Of a stretch of DNA of 64,000 nt, positions 8,359 through 16,171 are shown piece by piece. Under the pieces are notes generated by a model. The model had not been told where the DNA came from, searched no databases, and saw only the letters and a list, made by a program, of their open reading frames with translations. The stretch lies in contig NZ_LKIU01000005.1 in NCBI RefSeq assembly GCF_001307035.1, positions 1,040,300 to 1,104,299 on the forward strand, given 5' to 3'. Position numbers and translations under genes: made by a program. Source of the DNA: Arthrobacter sp. Edens01 (GTDB lineage: Bacteria > Actinomycetota > Actinomycetes > Actinomycetales > Micrococcaceae). The first letter of the stretch is position 1. Each line of letters starts with the position of its first letter.

Positions 8359-9147
8359 CTAGCCGGCCAGCTTTCCGTCCGCATAGGCCAGCAGTGCCTC
8401 ACGTACAAAGGCCGCACCGTCCGCCCCGCCGTAGTTGGCAGCGAAACGCGGATCAGCCACGTACATTTCGGCCAGGCTCTTCACGTACCCTGGCAGGCTC
8501 TCCGGGCCGGTCGGCGCGCCGGGCACGCTCCGCAGCCAGTCCACGTGCCGGGCAGCAAGCCCCTGGGCAGCGGGGCCGGTGGGATCCGTGCCCTGGGCTG
8601 CAGCTTCCGCCCAGGCCCGGCCCAGCTCGGCTGTTTCCTTCTGCCAGGCAGCGCGCTCGCCGTCGTCCATGCCCTTCCACCATTCATCTGAACGTGTGTA
8701 TGCCTCTTTGCCCCACTTCTGCTCAACCTCTTCCCGGTATTGGGTGTGGTCGAATCCGTCGAAGGTGTTCTCAGCCATGATGTCCTGCCCTTTCTCCAAA
8801 GCAGTAATTGTGCGCCGCACCGAGGCGAGCTGCCGGCCCAGGCGGTCCTGTTCCTTTTCCAGCCAGACCAAATGGGTCCGCAGCGCTTCGGCCGGGTTGT
8901 CCCCGCGCTCCAGGACCTCCGCGATCTCCGGCAGTCCCAGGCCCAGCTGCCGCAGGAGCAGGATGCGCTGCAGCCGAACCAGGGAACGGCTGCCGTAATA
9001 GCGGTAGCCGTTGGCGCCGGTGCGGGATGGCTTCAGCAGGCCGATTGCGTCATAGTGGCGCAGGGTCCTGCTGGAGACGCCGGCGAGCCGGGCAACGTCC
9101 TGGACAGAGAATTCCCGGTGCTGTTCCCGGGACTCAGTGCTTCTCAT
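8359..9147 (-). CDS. MerR-family regulator with TipAS drug-binding domain
   Basis: 262 residues. Residues 10-80 are a MerR winged helix (FSVQDVARLAGVSSRTLRHY), then a coiled-coil dimerisation helix to about 125 (EKEQDRLGRQLASVRRTITALEKG). The C-terminal half is a TipAS-like antibiotic-recognition domain (WGKEAYTRSDEWWKGM; GYVKSLAEMYVADPRFAANYG). TipAS proteins bind thiopeptides and other hydrophobic drugs and activate transcription. The ATG at 9147 lies 7 nt after the -10 of a 19-bp-spacer promoter, so the mRNA is probably leaderless and the gene autoregulated. The upstream GTG overlaps that -10 and is rejected. Confidence 0.9.
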   Translation of the reverse strand: MRSTESREQHREFSVQDVARLAGVSSRTLRHYDAIGLLKPSRTGANGYRYYGSRSLVRLQRILLLRQLGLGLPEIAEVLERGDNPAEALRTHLVWLEKEQDRLGRQLASVRRTITALEKGQDIMAENTFDGFDHTQYREEVEQKWGKEAYTRSDEWWKGMDDGERAAWQKETAELGRAWAEAAAQGTDPTGPAAQGLAARHVDWLRSVPGAPTGPESLPGYVKSLAEMYVADPRFAANYGGADGAAFVREALLAYADGKLAG

Positions 9148-9154
9148 GTCTTTC

Positions 9155-9185
9155 ACGCTACGGGTTGACGCTGCGTCAATGTCAA
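9155..9185 (-). promoter_or_regulatory. MerR-type autoregulated promoter with long spacer
   Basis: On the minus strand TTGACA (9185-9180) is followed by a 19-bp spacer and TAGCGT (9160-9155). The spacer contains the 15-bp palindrome TTGACGCAGCGTCAA (9165-9179). A 19-bp spacer with a dyad between -35 and -10 is the hallmark of MerR-regulated promoters. The -35 overlaps the stop codon of the upstream patatin gene. Confidence 0.75.
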
Positions 9186-10138
9186 CTGGTGAGTTTGGCT
9201 GCCAGATCCTCCAGCCGGCCGCTCTCAGCTGCAAGGAACGCTTCAGCAGTCCGGAGCAGGCCGGCGATGTTCGCCGGCGTGGCGTTGTCCAGGGCGTGGT
9301 CCACTCCGGGAAGCAGTTCCGTTTGCAGGCGCTGGTACCTCTCGCCCAGACTAAGGCTGAGCAGCTGGCGGGCGAGCCTGCCCGGCGCGCCGTAAAGCGA
9401 TTCGATCACCGGTTCAAGAACGGCCAGCTGGTCGGGATGGGCGAGCTGGGACAGGGCGCTTGGCTCCAGCGAGCCTCCGCCGGACTGTTCCCCCGTACCC
9501 AAAGAGACCAGCAGGATCTCTTCCCCCTGCCTGATGGTCCGCTGCTGCACCAGGGCAATGGTCAACCCGACGAAAGCGGGATCGTTGGCTGCCAGTCCGC
9601 CGTCCACCAGTGTCCGCCGGGTCCCGTCCGGTTCCGTGTAGGGAACCGGCTCGAAATAAGTGGGAGCGGACGACGTCGCCAGGGCAGCAAGTGCCATCGG
9701 GGCGTCGCCAAGGGGATCCTGGTCCAGACCGCCGCCGCTGAAGAGCAGACCGGTGAAATGCGCCAGGTCCACGGTAACCACCGCCACCGGTTTCAGTGCC
9801 GCGGAGAGCGCCCGGTCGCCGAAGTACTGCTGAAGGTATCCACGCAGCGGCTCCGAGGAGTACCTCGCCCTGGACCCGGCGTCTGCTGAGGGCGAGCCGG
9901 AGAATATTTCCGATCCGTGGTCCACATAGAGGTTTCGGAGCTCCTCTGCGCTGTAGCCCTTTCCGCCGGCGGCGGGGCACGTCAGACCGAGCGCCAGGAT
10001 GCCGCCGGTGGAAGTCCCGACCACCACATCGAAGAGTTCGGCAGCGGGCCGGCCGGTGAGTTCCTCAAGCTTCATGAGCCAGGTAGCGGGAAGGATCCCG
10101 CGGATGCCTCCGCCGTCAATTGACAGGACTTTGATCAC
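9182..10138 (-). CDS. patatin-like phospholipase
   Basis: 318 residues with the patatin catalytic set: oxyanion loop GGGIRG near residues 9-14, nucleophile motif GTSTGG near 40-45 and the catalytic-Asp motif VDGGLAAND near 190. Patatins are Ser/Asp lipid acyl hydrolases. No signal peptide is visible, so it is predicted cytoplasmic. The GTG at 10138 has GGGAG six bases upstream; the frame stays open to an ATG at 10183, a possible 15-residue extension. It is followed directly by the MerR/TipAS gene. No partner genes typical of anti-phage patatin systems are adjacent. Confidence 0.87.
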   Translation of the reverse strand: MIKVLSIDGGGIRGILPATWLMKLEELTGRPAAELFDVVVGTSTGGILALGLTCPAAGGKGYSAEELRNLYVDHGSEIFSGSPSADAGSRARYSSEPLRGYLQQYFGDRALSAALKPVAVVTVDLAHFTGLLFSGGGLDQDPLGDAPMALAALATSSAPTYFEPVPYTEPDGTRRTLVDGGLAANDPAFVGLTIALVQQRTIRQGEEILLVSLGTGEQSGGGSLEPSALSQLAHPDQLAVLEPVIESLYGAPGRLARQLLSLSLGERYQRLQTELLPGVDHALDNATPANIAGLLRTAEAFLAAESGRLEDLAAKLTS

Positions 10139-10367
10139 TGCGGCTCCCGTTTGCTCGGCGGATTGGACCGGTACCTGGTGCAATGCTCGTTGGCGGTGCA
10201 GAGCGGGTCAACCAGGGGCGGATGAACCGGTCCGGAGATGGGCAGAACCCATTGTTACGGCAAGGTCACGGCGTATTGCCAGAAAATCGGGTTAGGATTG
10301 TCACATCTACTGAGCATTTGCTCTACCTTCGCGGCTGGGAAGTCGAATAGACCGGCCAGAGGCGCTT

Positions 10368-11438
10368 ATGAGCATTGCTGCACAACCACGTACCACCAGG
10401 AACCGCGAGAATGCCGTTACCAGCAGTTATTCAACGCTGCTGAAGATCATCCGCGACGAAGGGCTGCTCAAGCGGCGCCGTGCTTTCTACATCACTACCT
10501 TTGTGTTCCTCTGTGCCGGCCTTATCGCTGCCGGCACCGGCTTCTTCCTGATCGGTGAGAGCTGGTTCCAGCTCCTGATCGCCGCCGCACTGGGCATCCT
10601 GTTCACGCAGCTTGCCTTTATTTCCCACGAAGCTTCCCACCGCCAGGTTTTCGAATCCGGTCCCGCGAATGACCGGGCCGGCCGTTTCCTCGCCAACGCC
10701 GTTGTTGGCATTAGCTACCAGTGGTGGATGAACAAGCACAGCAGGCACCACGCCAACCCCAATACTGTGGGCAAAGACCCGGACATCGAGATGGATACCA
10801 TCTCTTTCCAGGTTGAACAGGCCGAGACCCGCAAGGGCCTCATGGCATGGCTGACCCGCCGCCAGGGCTGGCTGTTCTTCCCCCTGCTGCTACTCGAAGG
10901 CATCAACCTGCATGCCACGTCCATTAGGCACCTGTTCTCCAAGAACAAGGTCAAGGGCCGCTACACGGAGATCACCATGGTCTTCCTCCGGCTGGGTCTC
11001 TACGTGGCCGCGGTGTTCTTCTTCCTGCCAGTTGGCATGGCCTTCGCGTTCCTTGGCGTCCAGCTCGGCGTCTTTGGTGTGTACATGGGTGCCTCCTTCG
11101 CACCCAACCACAAGGGCATGCCGCTGATTCCGCGGGACTCGAAGATTGATTTCCTCAGCCGCCAGGTCCTGACCTCGCGCAACATCCGCGGCCGGGGCAT
11201 GAACACCTTTATGGGTGGCCTGAACTACCAGGTTGAACACCACCTGTTCCCCAGCATGCCGCGTCCCCACCTGGCCCGTGCCAGCGAGATCGTCAAGGAA
11301 CACTGTGCCAAGCACAAGATTCCGTACACCGAGGCTTCCCTGACCGAGTCCTACGCGATTGTGGTGCGTTACCTCAACCGCGTTGGTCTCTCGGCCCGCG
11401 ATCCGTTTGATTGCCCCGTCCGCGCTCAGTACAGGTAG
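10368..11438 (+). CDS. fatty acid desaturase, front-end type histidine boxes
   Basis: 356 residues, integral membrane di-iron desaturase. Three histidine boxes are present: HEASH near residue 88, HSRHH near 124 and QVEHHLF near 290. Glutamine in the third box (QxxHH) is characteristic of front-end/acyl desaturases of the linoleoyl-CoA (Delta-6-like) group rather than the simple Delta-9 type. Four hydrophobic helices separate the boxes. The ATG follows CCAGAGG. The last codons and the stop lie in a 14-bp tandem repeat, and a strong terminator follows at 11483-11514. Confidence 0.9.
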   Translation: MSIAAQPRTTRNRENAVTSSYSTLLKIIRDEGLLKRRRAFYITTFVFLCAGLIAAGTGFFLIGESWFQLLIAAALGILFTQLAFISHEASHRQVFESGPANDRAGRFLANAVVGISYQWWMNKHSRHHANPNTVGKDPDIEMDTISFQVEQAETRKGLMAWLTRRQGWLFFPLLLLEGINLHATSIRHLFSKNKVKGRYTEITMVFLRLGLYVAAVFFFLPVGMAFAFLGVQLGVFGVYMGASFAPNHKGMPLIPRDSKIDFLSRQVLTSRNIRGRGMNTFMGGLNYQVEHHLFPSMPRPHLARASEIVKEHCAKHKIPYTEASLTESYAIVVRYLNRVGLSARDPFDCPVRAQYR

Positions 11439-11468
11439 ACCAGTACAGGCAGGCCAGTACAGCTAAGA
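11427..11468 (+). repeat. three 14-bp tandem repeats across the desaturase stop codon
   Basis: CAGTACAGGTAGAC (11427-11440), CAGTACAGGCAGGC (11441-11454) and CAGTACAGCTAAGA (11455-11468) are successive variants of one unit. The TAG stop of the desaturase is in the first unit. This looks like slippage or duplication at the gene end. Confidence 0.8.
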
Positions 11469-11482
11469 CTGCAGCACGATCG

Positions 11483-11514
11483 AAGGACGGCTCCCTGGAC
11501 AGGGAGCCGTCCTT
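11483..11514 (+). terminator. terminator of the desaturase gene
   Basis: A perfect 14-bp stem (AAGGACGGCTCCCT / AGGGAGCCGTCCTT) with a GGAC loop, 44 bp after the stop codon and followed by a pyrimidine-rich stretch. Confidence 0.88.
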
Positions 11515-11612
11515 CGCCTTTGCCGCCCGGGCCGGCCGTGTCTGCTGCTGCGTCCGGAAGCCGGGAAAGAGGGGTGGATCACAAGTTCCTCCGTGTCTGC
11601 GAGACTGGGGGC

Positions 11613-12704
11613 ATGCCTTCGACACCCGTACCCGGACTGCCCGCAATGAAACGGACCAAGGACCAGGCGATTCATATTGGCGCCCGGCTGGAGGACCGGT
11701 TCCACTCGTACCGCATGAATGCTGCGAGCAAGCGCGGGGGAGTGCAGACAGTTCTCCCGTTTACCGGCTACGGATCCGATTCCTGGGTACGTGTCCTGGG
11801 CCGCGTGGTTCTGGCCAAGCCGGGAAAACTGTCAGCACCCGCAAGCGGATCCGTCCAGGCACTGCGCGACGGTGTGCGCGGATGGCGCAACTTCATCAGC
11901 CCGCCGGTCAATGATGCCGTGGTGTGCGTCCGGATCGGCTCCGAGAAACACCTGGTGACCGCGGACCGCGGGGGAGTCGTCGACGTCGTACTTCCTGCCT
12001 CGCTGGCACCGGGGTGGCAGACGGTGAGCCTGCTTCCGGAAGCTGAACCCGACGCTGAGCCGGTGCTGTCACCTGTCTACATCGTGGATCCGGCAGCACG
12101 AACCGGCGTCATTTCGGATATTGACGACACCATCATGGTTACCGCCCTGCCGCGTCCGCTGCTGGCCGCCTGGAATACGTTTGTGCTCGACGAGCATGCC
12201 CGGACACCCACCCCGGGCATGGCTGTGCTGATGGACCGCCTGGTGCGGGAGAACGAAGGCTCTCCAGTCTTCTACCTGTCCACCGGGGCGTGGAACGTCG
12301 CCGCGACGCTCACCCGGTTCATCACCCGGAACCTGTATCCGGCTGGTCCGCTGCTGCTCACGGACTGGGGCCCTACCCGCGACCGCTGGTTCCGCAGCGG
12401 CCCCGAGCACAAGCGCACCCAGCTGGAACGCCTGGCGAAGGAGTTTCCGGACATCAGCTGGCTGCTGATCGGGGACAACGGGCAGCACGATGAAGCGATC
12501 TATTCCGATTTCAGCCGCAAACACCCGCAGAATGTCAGGGCTGTGGCCATCCGTGAACTCTCCCCAAGCGAGGCGGTGCTGGCTGGCGGCCGGTCCGCGG
12601 GGCGCGGAACCACACCGCAGGATATTCCCTGGATCTATGCTCCCGACGGCGCCGGTATGGCACGGCAGCTGACGGACAGGGGTCTGCTGCCCGACGCCGG
12701 ATAG
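11613..12704 (+). CDS. APP1-type phosphatase domain protein (DUF2183)
   Basis: 363 residues. The C-terminal part matches the APP1 (phosphatidate phosphatase) catalytic domain: SDIDDTIMVT at residues 168-177 carries the DxDxT nucleophile signature of HAD phosphatases, followed by VFYLSTGAWN and LLIGDNGQHDE. The N-terminal 160 residues form a beta-rich domain typical of bacterial members. Predicted cytosolic or membrane-peripheral lipid phosphatase. The frame is open from 11520, but ATG 11613 is the first ATG giving a sensible N-terminus; ATG 11646 is also possible. Confidence 0.85.
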   Translation: MPSTPVPGLPAMKRTKDQAIHIGARLEDRFHSYRMNAASKRGGVQTVLPFTGYGSDSWVRVLGRVVLAKPGKLSAPASGSVQALRDGVRGWRNFISPPVNDAVVCVRIGSEKHLVTADRGGVVDVVLPASLAPGWQTVSLLPEAEPDAEPVLSPVYIVDPAARTGVISDIDDTIMVTALPRPLLAAWNTFVLDEHARTPTPGMAVLMDRLVRENEGSPVFYLSTGAWNVAATLTRFITRNLYPAGPLLLTDWGPTRDRWFRSGPEHKRTQLERLAKEFPDISWLLIGDNGQHDEAIYSDFSRKHPQNVRAVAIRELSPSEAVLAGGRSAGRGTTPQDIPWIYAPDGAGMARQLTDRGLLPDAG

Positions 12705-12713
12705 CGGCGTCCG

Positions 12714-13808
12714 CTAGGGCTGGTCTTCTTCCGTGCGGATGGTGCGCATGATCCGCCGCAGGCTCATGGCGAGCGAAGCCGTGGCATCCATCGGAGTGTC
12801 CGGGGAAGCGTTCCCGTTCATGGTGGTCACCAGTTCCTGCACTGCCTGGACCGCTTCGGCGTATTCCTCAGTGTCCGCATCCCAGGTTTCCACTGCCTCG
12901 GCCGAAGCAAGCATGGCCCGTTCCAGGGCCTCGGACACGGTCCCGGGCACGGGGGTCTCCTCTGGAGAAGTCCAGATGGCAGTGGCCAGCACCTCGGTCA
13001 TGTCCTCCACATAAAGGGTGACGCGTTCCATGGCGCGGAGCGCCCGGAAATCAGCGTTGAGATCACGCTGGTGCCGCCTGCGGCGCAGGTTCCCGTGCCG
13101 GCTGGAGTCTGCCAGCTGTACTGCCTCCCGGACCTCTCGGCTGAAGGAAATCAGCTCTGTTCGCCGGTTGGACCAGTCCTCGTGCTCCGGCGGCCAGGAT
13201 TCGCCAACCGCCATTCCCATTTCCCTCAGCTGCCGGGCAAGGGTCAGTCGCAGCGAGGCGAGCCCGTCCACGGCGCCGTTGAGGTGCAGCGGGGGATAGA
13301 GCACAGCGTTCACCGTCAGGCCCACCACCACACCGACGAGCATCTGCACGGCATAGCCGTAGGAGTAGCCGTCAGCGTCATCCCCGCCCAGGACCAGCAC
13401 GAACAGTGCAGCCACCGGGAGGTAGTCACGGCCGGCACCAAGATTGGGGATACCTGCCAGCAGGACGCCCAACCCCACGATTAGGGCAATCGTCCACACG
13501 GTTGGCCCGCCGAAGAGCAGCGCAATCAGCGCCAGCCCGATTCCGATGGCCAGACCGATCAGGGTCTGGATTCCGGCGCGCGCAGTTCCAGCCACCGTGG
13601 GATACATGCAGACCAGGGCACCCAGCGGAGCATAGTAGGGGTACTCCGCGGCAACCCCGGGCACCAGCGGGGCGAGAGTCCAGGCGATACCGACAGCTAC
13701 AGCCGCTTTCACCGCCAGCTGGAACCGGGTGTAGCGCAGCATGCCGGTGAGCCGGTTGGAGACCGCCGCCATGGACGGTTTGGGCAGGGACTTGCCTCGG
13801 AGAGCCAT
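12714..13808 (-). CDS. FUSC/ArAE-family aromatic acid exporter-like membrane protein
   Basis: 364 residues. The N-terminal half has about six hydrophobic helices (FQLAVKAAVAVGIAWTLAPLV, then GALVCMYPTVAGTARAGIQT and two more pairs), and the C-terminal half is a cytoplasmic helical region rich in Arg and Glu (SRHGNLRRRRHQRDLNADFRA). This is the layout of fusaric-acid-resistance / aromatic acid exporter proteins. The start is uncertain: the frame is open to 13907, and ATG 13808 is preferred because the residues upstream look non-coding. A LysR regulator gene ends 125 bp upstream on the same strand. Confidence 0.78.
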   Translation of the reverse strand: MALRGKSLPKPSMAAVSNRLTGMLRYTRFQLAVKAAVAVGIAWTLAPLVPGVAAEYPYYAPLGALVCMYPTVAGTARAGIQTLIGLAIGIGLALIALLFGGPTVWTIALIVGLGVLLAGIPNLGAGRDYLPVAALFVLVLGGDDADGYSYGYAVQMLVGVVVGLTVNAVLYPPLHLNGAVDGLASLRLTLARQLREMGMAVGESWPPEHEDWSNRRTELISFSREVREAVQLADSSRHGNLRRRRHQRDLNADFRALRAMERVTLYVEDMTEVLATAIWTSPEETPVPGTVSEALERAMLASAEAVETWDADTEEYAEAVQAVQELVTTMNGNASPDTPMDATASLAMSLRRIMRTIRTEEDQP

Positions 13809-13933
13809 GCTCGCAAGTATGCCTGCTGGCCGGCGGGGGCGTCGATTTCTGCGGGCTGGGCCACTCTGAAGGGTCTTGCGGGTCTCAATAGTGACAAGGC
13901 TGCCCAAAGGGGAGACGGGGCCCCGTCGGTGGA

Positions 13934-14863
13934 TCAGCGGCGGGAGGAACCAGGGGAGATGCTGATGCCCTCCAGCACCTCGGCCAGCCTGTCCAGGAAG
14001 ACCCGCGTCCGCGGGCCCTGCCGCTCGTTGATCAGCAGGGCGAAGATACTGCGGGCGAGCCGGATTTCAGGGACGTCCAGTACAACGACTCCCTGGCTGT
14101 GGTTCAGCATCGCCAGTTCCGGGACCAGTGCGGCGCCAATGCCTGCCGAGGCCATCTCCAGGCTGGCGTTGAAGTCGTCGCAGTAGGCCGCGACCCGCGG
14201 ATGCAGGCTGCAGCTGGCGAAGAGCCGCTCAATCACCAGTGCGTCCGGTGTGCCGGGGTGGTGCATGATCCAGGGCATGTCCGAGAGCTGTTCGGCGCTT
14301 ACTTTGGCGCCGGGGCGGATTCCCCAGCGCTCGGGCAGGACGACGCGGAAGTTGTCATCGCCGAGCCACTGCCTGCTGACCGTGGCCGGCCACGCCAGAC
14401 CTCCCTGCCCCACCTGGAACACCAGCGCGACGTCGAGCTCCCCGCCGGCGCGCAGGCCCTGAATGGTCTGTCCGGGTTCGGCCACGAAAATCTTCAGGTC
14501 GATGCCCAGGTCTTTCCAGTCCGGCGAGTTCACCAGCCGGGGCAGCGCGAACGTTGCAAGGCTGGGGAAGATGCCGAGCCGCAGCTCGTGGCCGGTGCCC
14601 GCCTCGGCGCGGGCCGCTGCTGCCAGCAGGGCATCCATGTCCGTTAGTACCTTGGCGGCATGGCGGGACATCACGACGGCGGCTTCCGTGGGTACGGCGG
14701 CACGCGCCGACCGCTCGAAGAGGGTTGTGCCGGTTTCCCGTTCAAGGGCGGACATCTGCTGTGAGACGGCGGAGGCCGTGTACCCCAGGTGCACGGCGGC
14801 CGCCGCAAAGGAGCCGCAGCGGATTACTTCCAGCAGGGTTTTGAGGTGGATCGGATTGACCAT
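13934..14863 (-). CDS. LysR-family transcriptional regulator
   Basis: 309 residues. The N-terminal winged helix (HLKTLLEVIRCGSFAAAAV; YTASAVSQQMSALE) is followed by a linker helix and a two-lobed periplasmic-binding-like effector domain from about residue 90. The ATG at 14863 follows AAAGGGG; the upstream frame to 14911 has no signal. It lies 5' of the FUSC exporter on the same strand, an arrangement like AaeR with the aromatic-acid exporter AaeAB, which suggests control of that exporter. A 16-bp palindrome sits 45 bp upstream of the start. Confidence 0.9.
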   Translation of the reverse strand: MVNPIHLKTLLEVIRCGSFAAAAVHLGYTASAVSQQMSALERETGTTLFERSARAAVPTEAAVVMSRHAAKVLTDMDALLAAAARAEAGTGHELRLGIFPSLATFALPRLVNSPDWKDLGIDLKIFVAEPGQTIQGLRAGGELDVALVFQVGQGGLAWPATVSRQWLGDDNFRVVLPERWGIRPGAKVSAEQLSDMPWIMHHPGTPDALVIERLFASCSLHPRVAAYCDDFNASLEMASAGIGAALVPELAMLNHSQGVVVLDVPEIRLARSIFALLINERQGPRTRVFLDRLAEVLEGISISPGSSRR

Positions 14864-14907
14864 CGCGGCGCCCCTTTCCCATCCTTGGTGCCCTGAATCG
14901 ACGTCGA

Positions 14908-14923
14908 CCACAATATCTAGTGG
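14908..14923. promoter_or_regulatory. 16-bp palindrome between lysR and nrdH
   Basis: CCACAATATCTAGTGG is an imperfect palindrome. It fits the NrdR-box pattern (C-w-A-k-A-T-m-T-w-G) but lies 236 bp from the main NrdR box and only 45 bp upstream of the lysR start. It could therefore equally be the LysR operator. The 347-bp gap 14864-15210 otherwise holds only the NrdR-type boxes and the nrdH promoter region. Confidence 0.4.
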
Positions 14924-15111
14924 TGCCAGGTACTACGCGCGACACGCCCAATGGGTGCGACACGCGATCATTCAGCCAGCCCCACAGGCTGTGCATCCCG
15001 CCTCCACAGGCTGTGGAGAACCGGGCTCTTCCCTGCGGAAATCCACGAAAATACACGGCTCTGCCTGTGCAGAAACTGTGGACGACGCACGTGTCGAATG
15101 ACATACTTGTA

Positions 15112-15159
15112 ATACATCATCTTGGGGTAGGGCATCCGGTGTCGCACTAGATGTAGTGG
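15112..15159 (+). promoter_or_regulatory. tandem NrdR-type boxes upstream of nrdHIEF
   Basis: GCACTAGATGTAGTGG (15144-15159) is a near-perfect NrdR box. A weaker copy with core CATCATCTTG (15115-15124) lies exactly 32 bp upstream, the three-helical-turn spacing normal for NrdR pairs. A half-site, GGATGTAG, follows at 15162-15169, overlapping the likely -10 region. NrdR, an ATP/dATP-sensing zinc-finger repressor, would switch off the operon when dNTPs are plentiful. Confidence 0.75.
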
Positions 15160-15210
15160 CTGGATGTAGTATCAATGGACAGACTTCAGCATTACCTAGG
15201 GGAGACCACC

Positions 15211-15456
15211 ATGACCGTTACGGTTTACACCAAGCCTTCGTGCGTTCAGTGCAACGCCACCTACCGCGCGCTCGACAAGAAGGGCATCGCCTACCAGAGC
15301 GTGGACATGTCCCAGGACCCTGAGGCCCTTGAGCGGGTCCGCGCGCTGGGCTACATGCAGGCTCCCGTAGTCATCACCGAGCAGGACTCCTGGTCCGGCT
15401 TCCGCCCGGACAAGATCGAGGAACTCGCACAGGCCAGCGTCACCTCCGTCGCCTAG
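15211..15456 (+). CDS. nrdH: NrdH redoxin
   Basis: 81 residues, a glutaredoxin-like electron donor to class Ib ribonucleotide reductase. The redox motif CVQC is at residues 11-14, and the tail motif WSGFRPDKI is the NrdH signature that favours thioredoxin reductase over glutathione. The ATG at 15211 follows AGGGGAGA; an ATG at 15175 would add 12 residues that do not resemble the family. It heads nrdHIEF. Confidence 0.95.
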   Translation: MTVTVYTKPSCVQCNATYRALDKKGIAYQSVDMSQDPEALERVRALGYMQAPVVITEQDSWSGFRPDKIEELAQASVTSVA

Positions 15457-15473
15457 CCTGAATAAAGCTGGAA

Positions 15474-15501
15474 GGGCCGGCCGGGCTTCCCGGCTGGACC
15501 C
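15474..15501 (+). terminator. GC-rich hairpin between nrdH and nrdI
   Basis: GGGCCGGCCGGG and CCCGGCTGGACCC can form a stem of about twelve pairs with one bulge and a three-base loop, 17 bp after the nrdH stop in an unusually long 199-bp intra-operon gap. No U-tract follows, so it is more likely an attenuating or processing hairpin than a full terminator. Confidence 0.45.
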
Positions 15502-15655
15502 ACAGATCCGGTTCCGCCGCTTCTCTTAACGGGACCCGGGACCTATAGCAGAACGGCGCACCAAACGCAGGTGCGTCCACCAGAACCAAACGCAGCAAAG
15601 AAGACGCAGTAAAACGAAGACACAGCCAGAACCGCTGTCAAAGAAGCAGGACGCC

Positions 15656-16171
15656 ATGACATTGGGATCCGTGATTACAGAAGCCGGAGCCGCTACAGGC
15701 ACCGGCGCACTGCAGACTCCCGGCAACCCTGTCACGAATGACGACCTGGTGTACTTCACCTCCGCATCCGGATACACCGGAAAATTCGCTGACAAACTTG
15801 AACGGCCGGCCAGCCGGATTCCCCTGCTGACCTCCGCTCCCACCCTCCTGGCGCAGCGGCCTTACGTGCTGCTGCTCCCGACTTACGGAGGGACAGCGGC
15901 CCAGCCCGGTGCGGCAGCGAAGGGTGCAGTACCCAAGCAGGTCATCAAGTTCCTGAACGTTGAGGCCAACCGGGCATTGATCCGCGGCGTCATCGGAGCG
16001 GGCAATACAAACTTCGGGGAGAACTACTGCCTGGCGGCAGACATTATTGCCGTCAAATGCAAGGTCCCCGTTCTCTACAGATTTGAACTCATGGGCACGT
16101 CGGAGGACGTTGCCAAGGTAAACCAAGGATTGGAAGAGTTTTGGACACATCAGTCGCAGAAGCCGGCATGA
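15656..16171 (+). CDS. nrdI: NrdI flavodoxin-like activator
   Basis: 171 residues. NrdI is the FMN protein that helps assemble the Mn(III)2-tyrosyl radical in NrdF. The flavodoxin-like core starts at about residue 31 ([18 protein letters not shown]) and includes LLPTYGGT and [17 protein letters not shown]. The first 30 residues are a low-complexity Gly/Ala/Thr extension. The stop overlaps the nrdE start by 4 bp (ATGA), so translation is coupled. Confidence 0.93.
   Translation: MTLGSVITEAGAATGTGALQTPGNPVTNDDLVYFTSASGYTGKFADKLERPASRIPLLTSAPTLLAQRPYVLLLPTYGGTAAQPGAAAKGAVPKQVIKFLNVEANRALIRGVIGAGNTNFGENYCLAADIIAVKCKVPVLYRFELMGTSEDVAKVNQGLEEFWTHQSQKPA

Noticed and set aside
9182-10138. Patatin as part of an anti-phage (CBASS-like) system
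   Set aside because: No nucleotide cyclase or other defence partner adjoins; the neighbour is a MerR/TipAS regulator.
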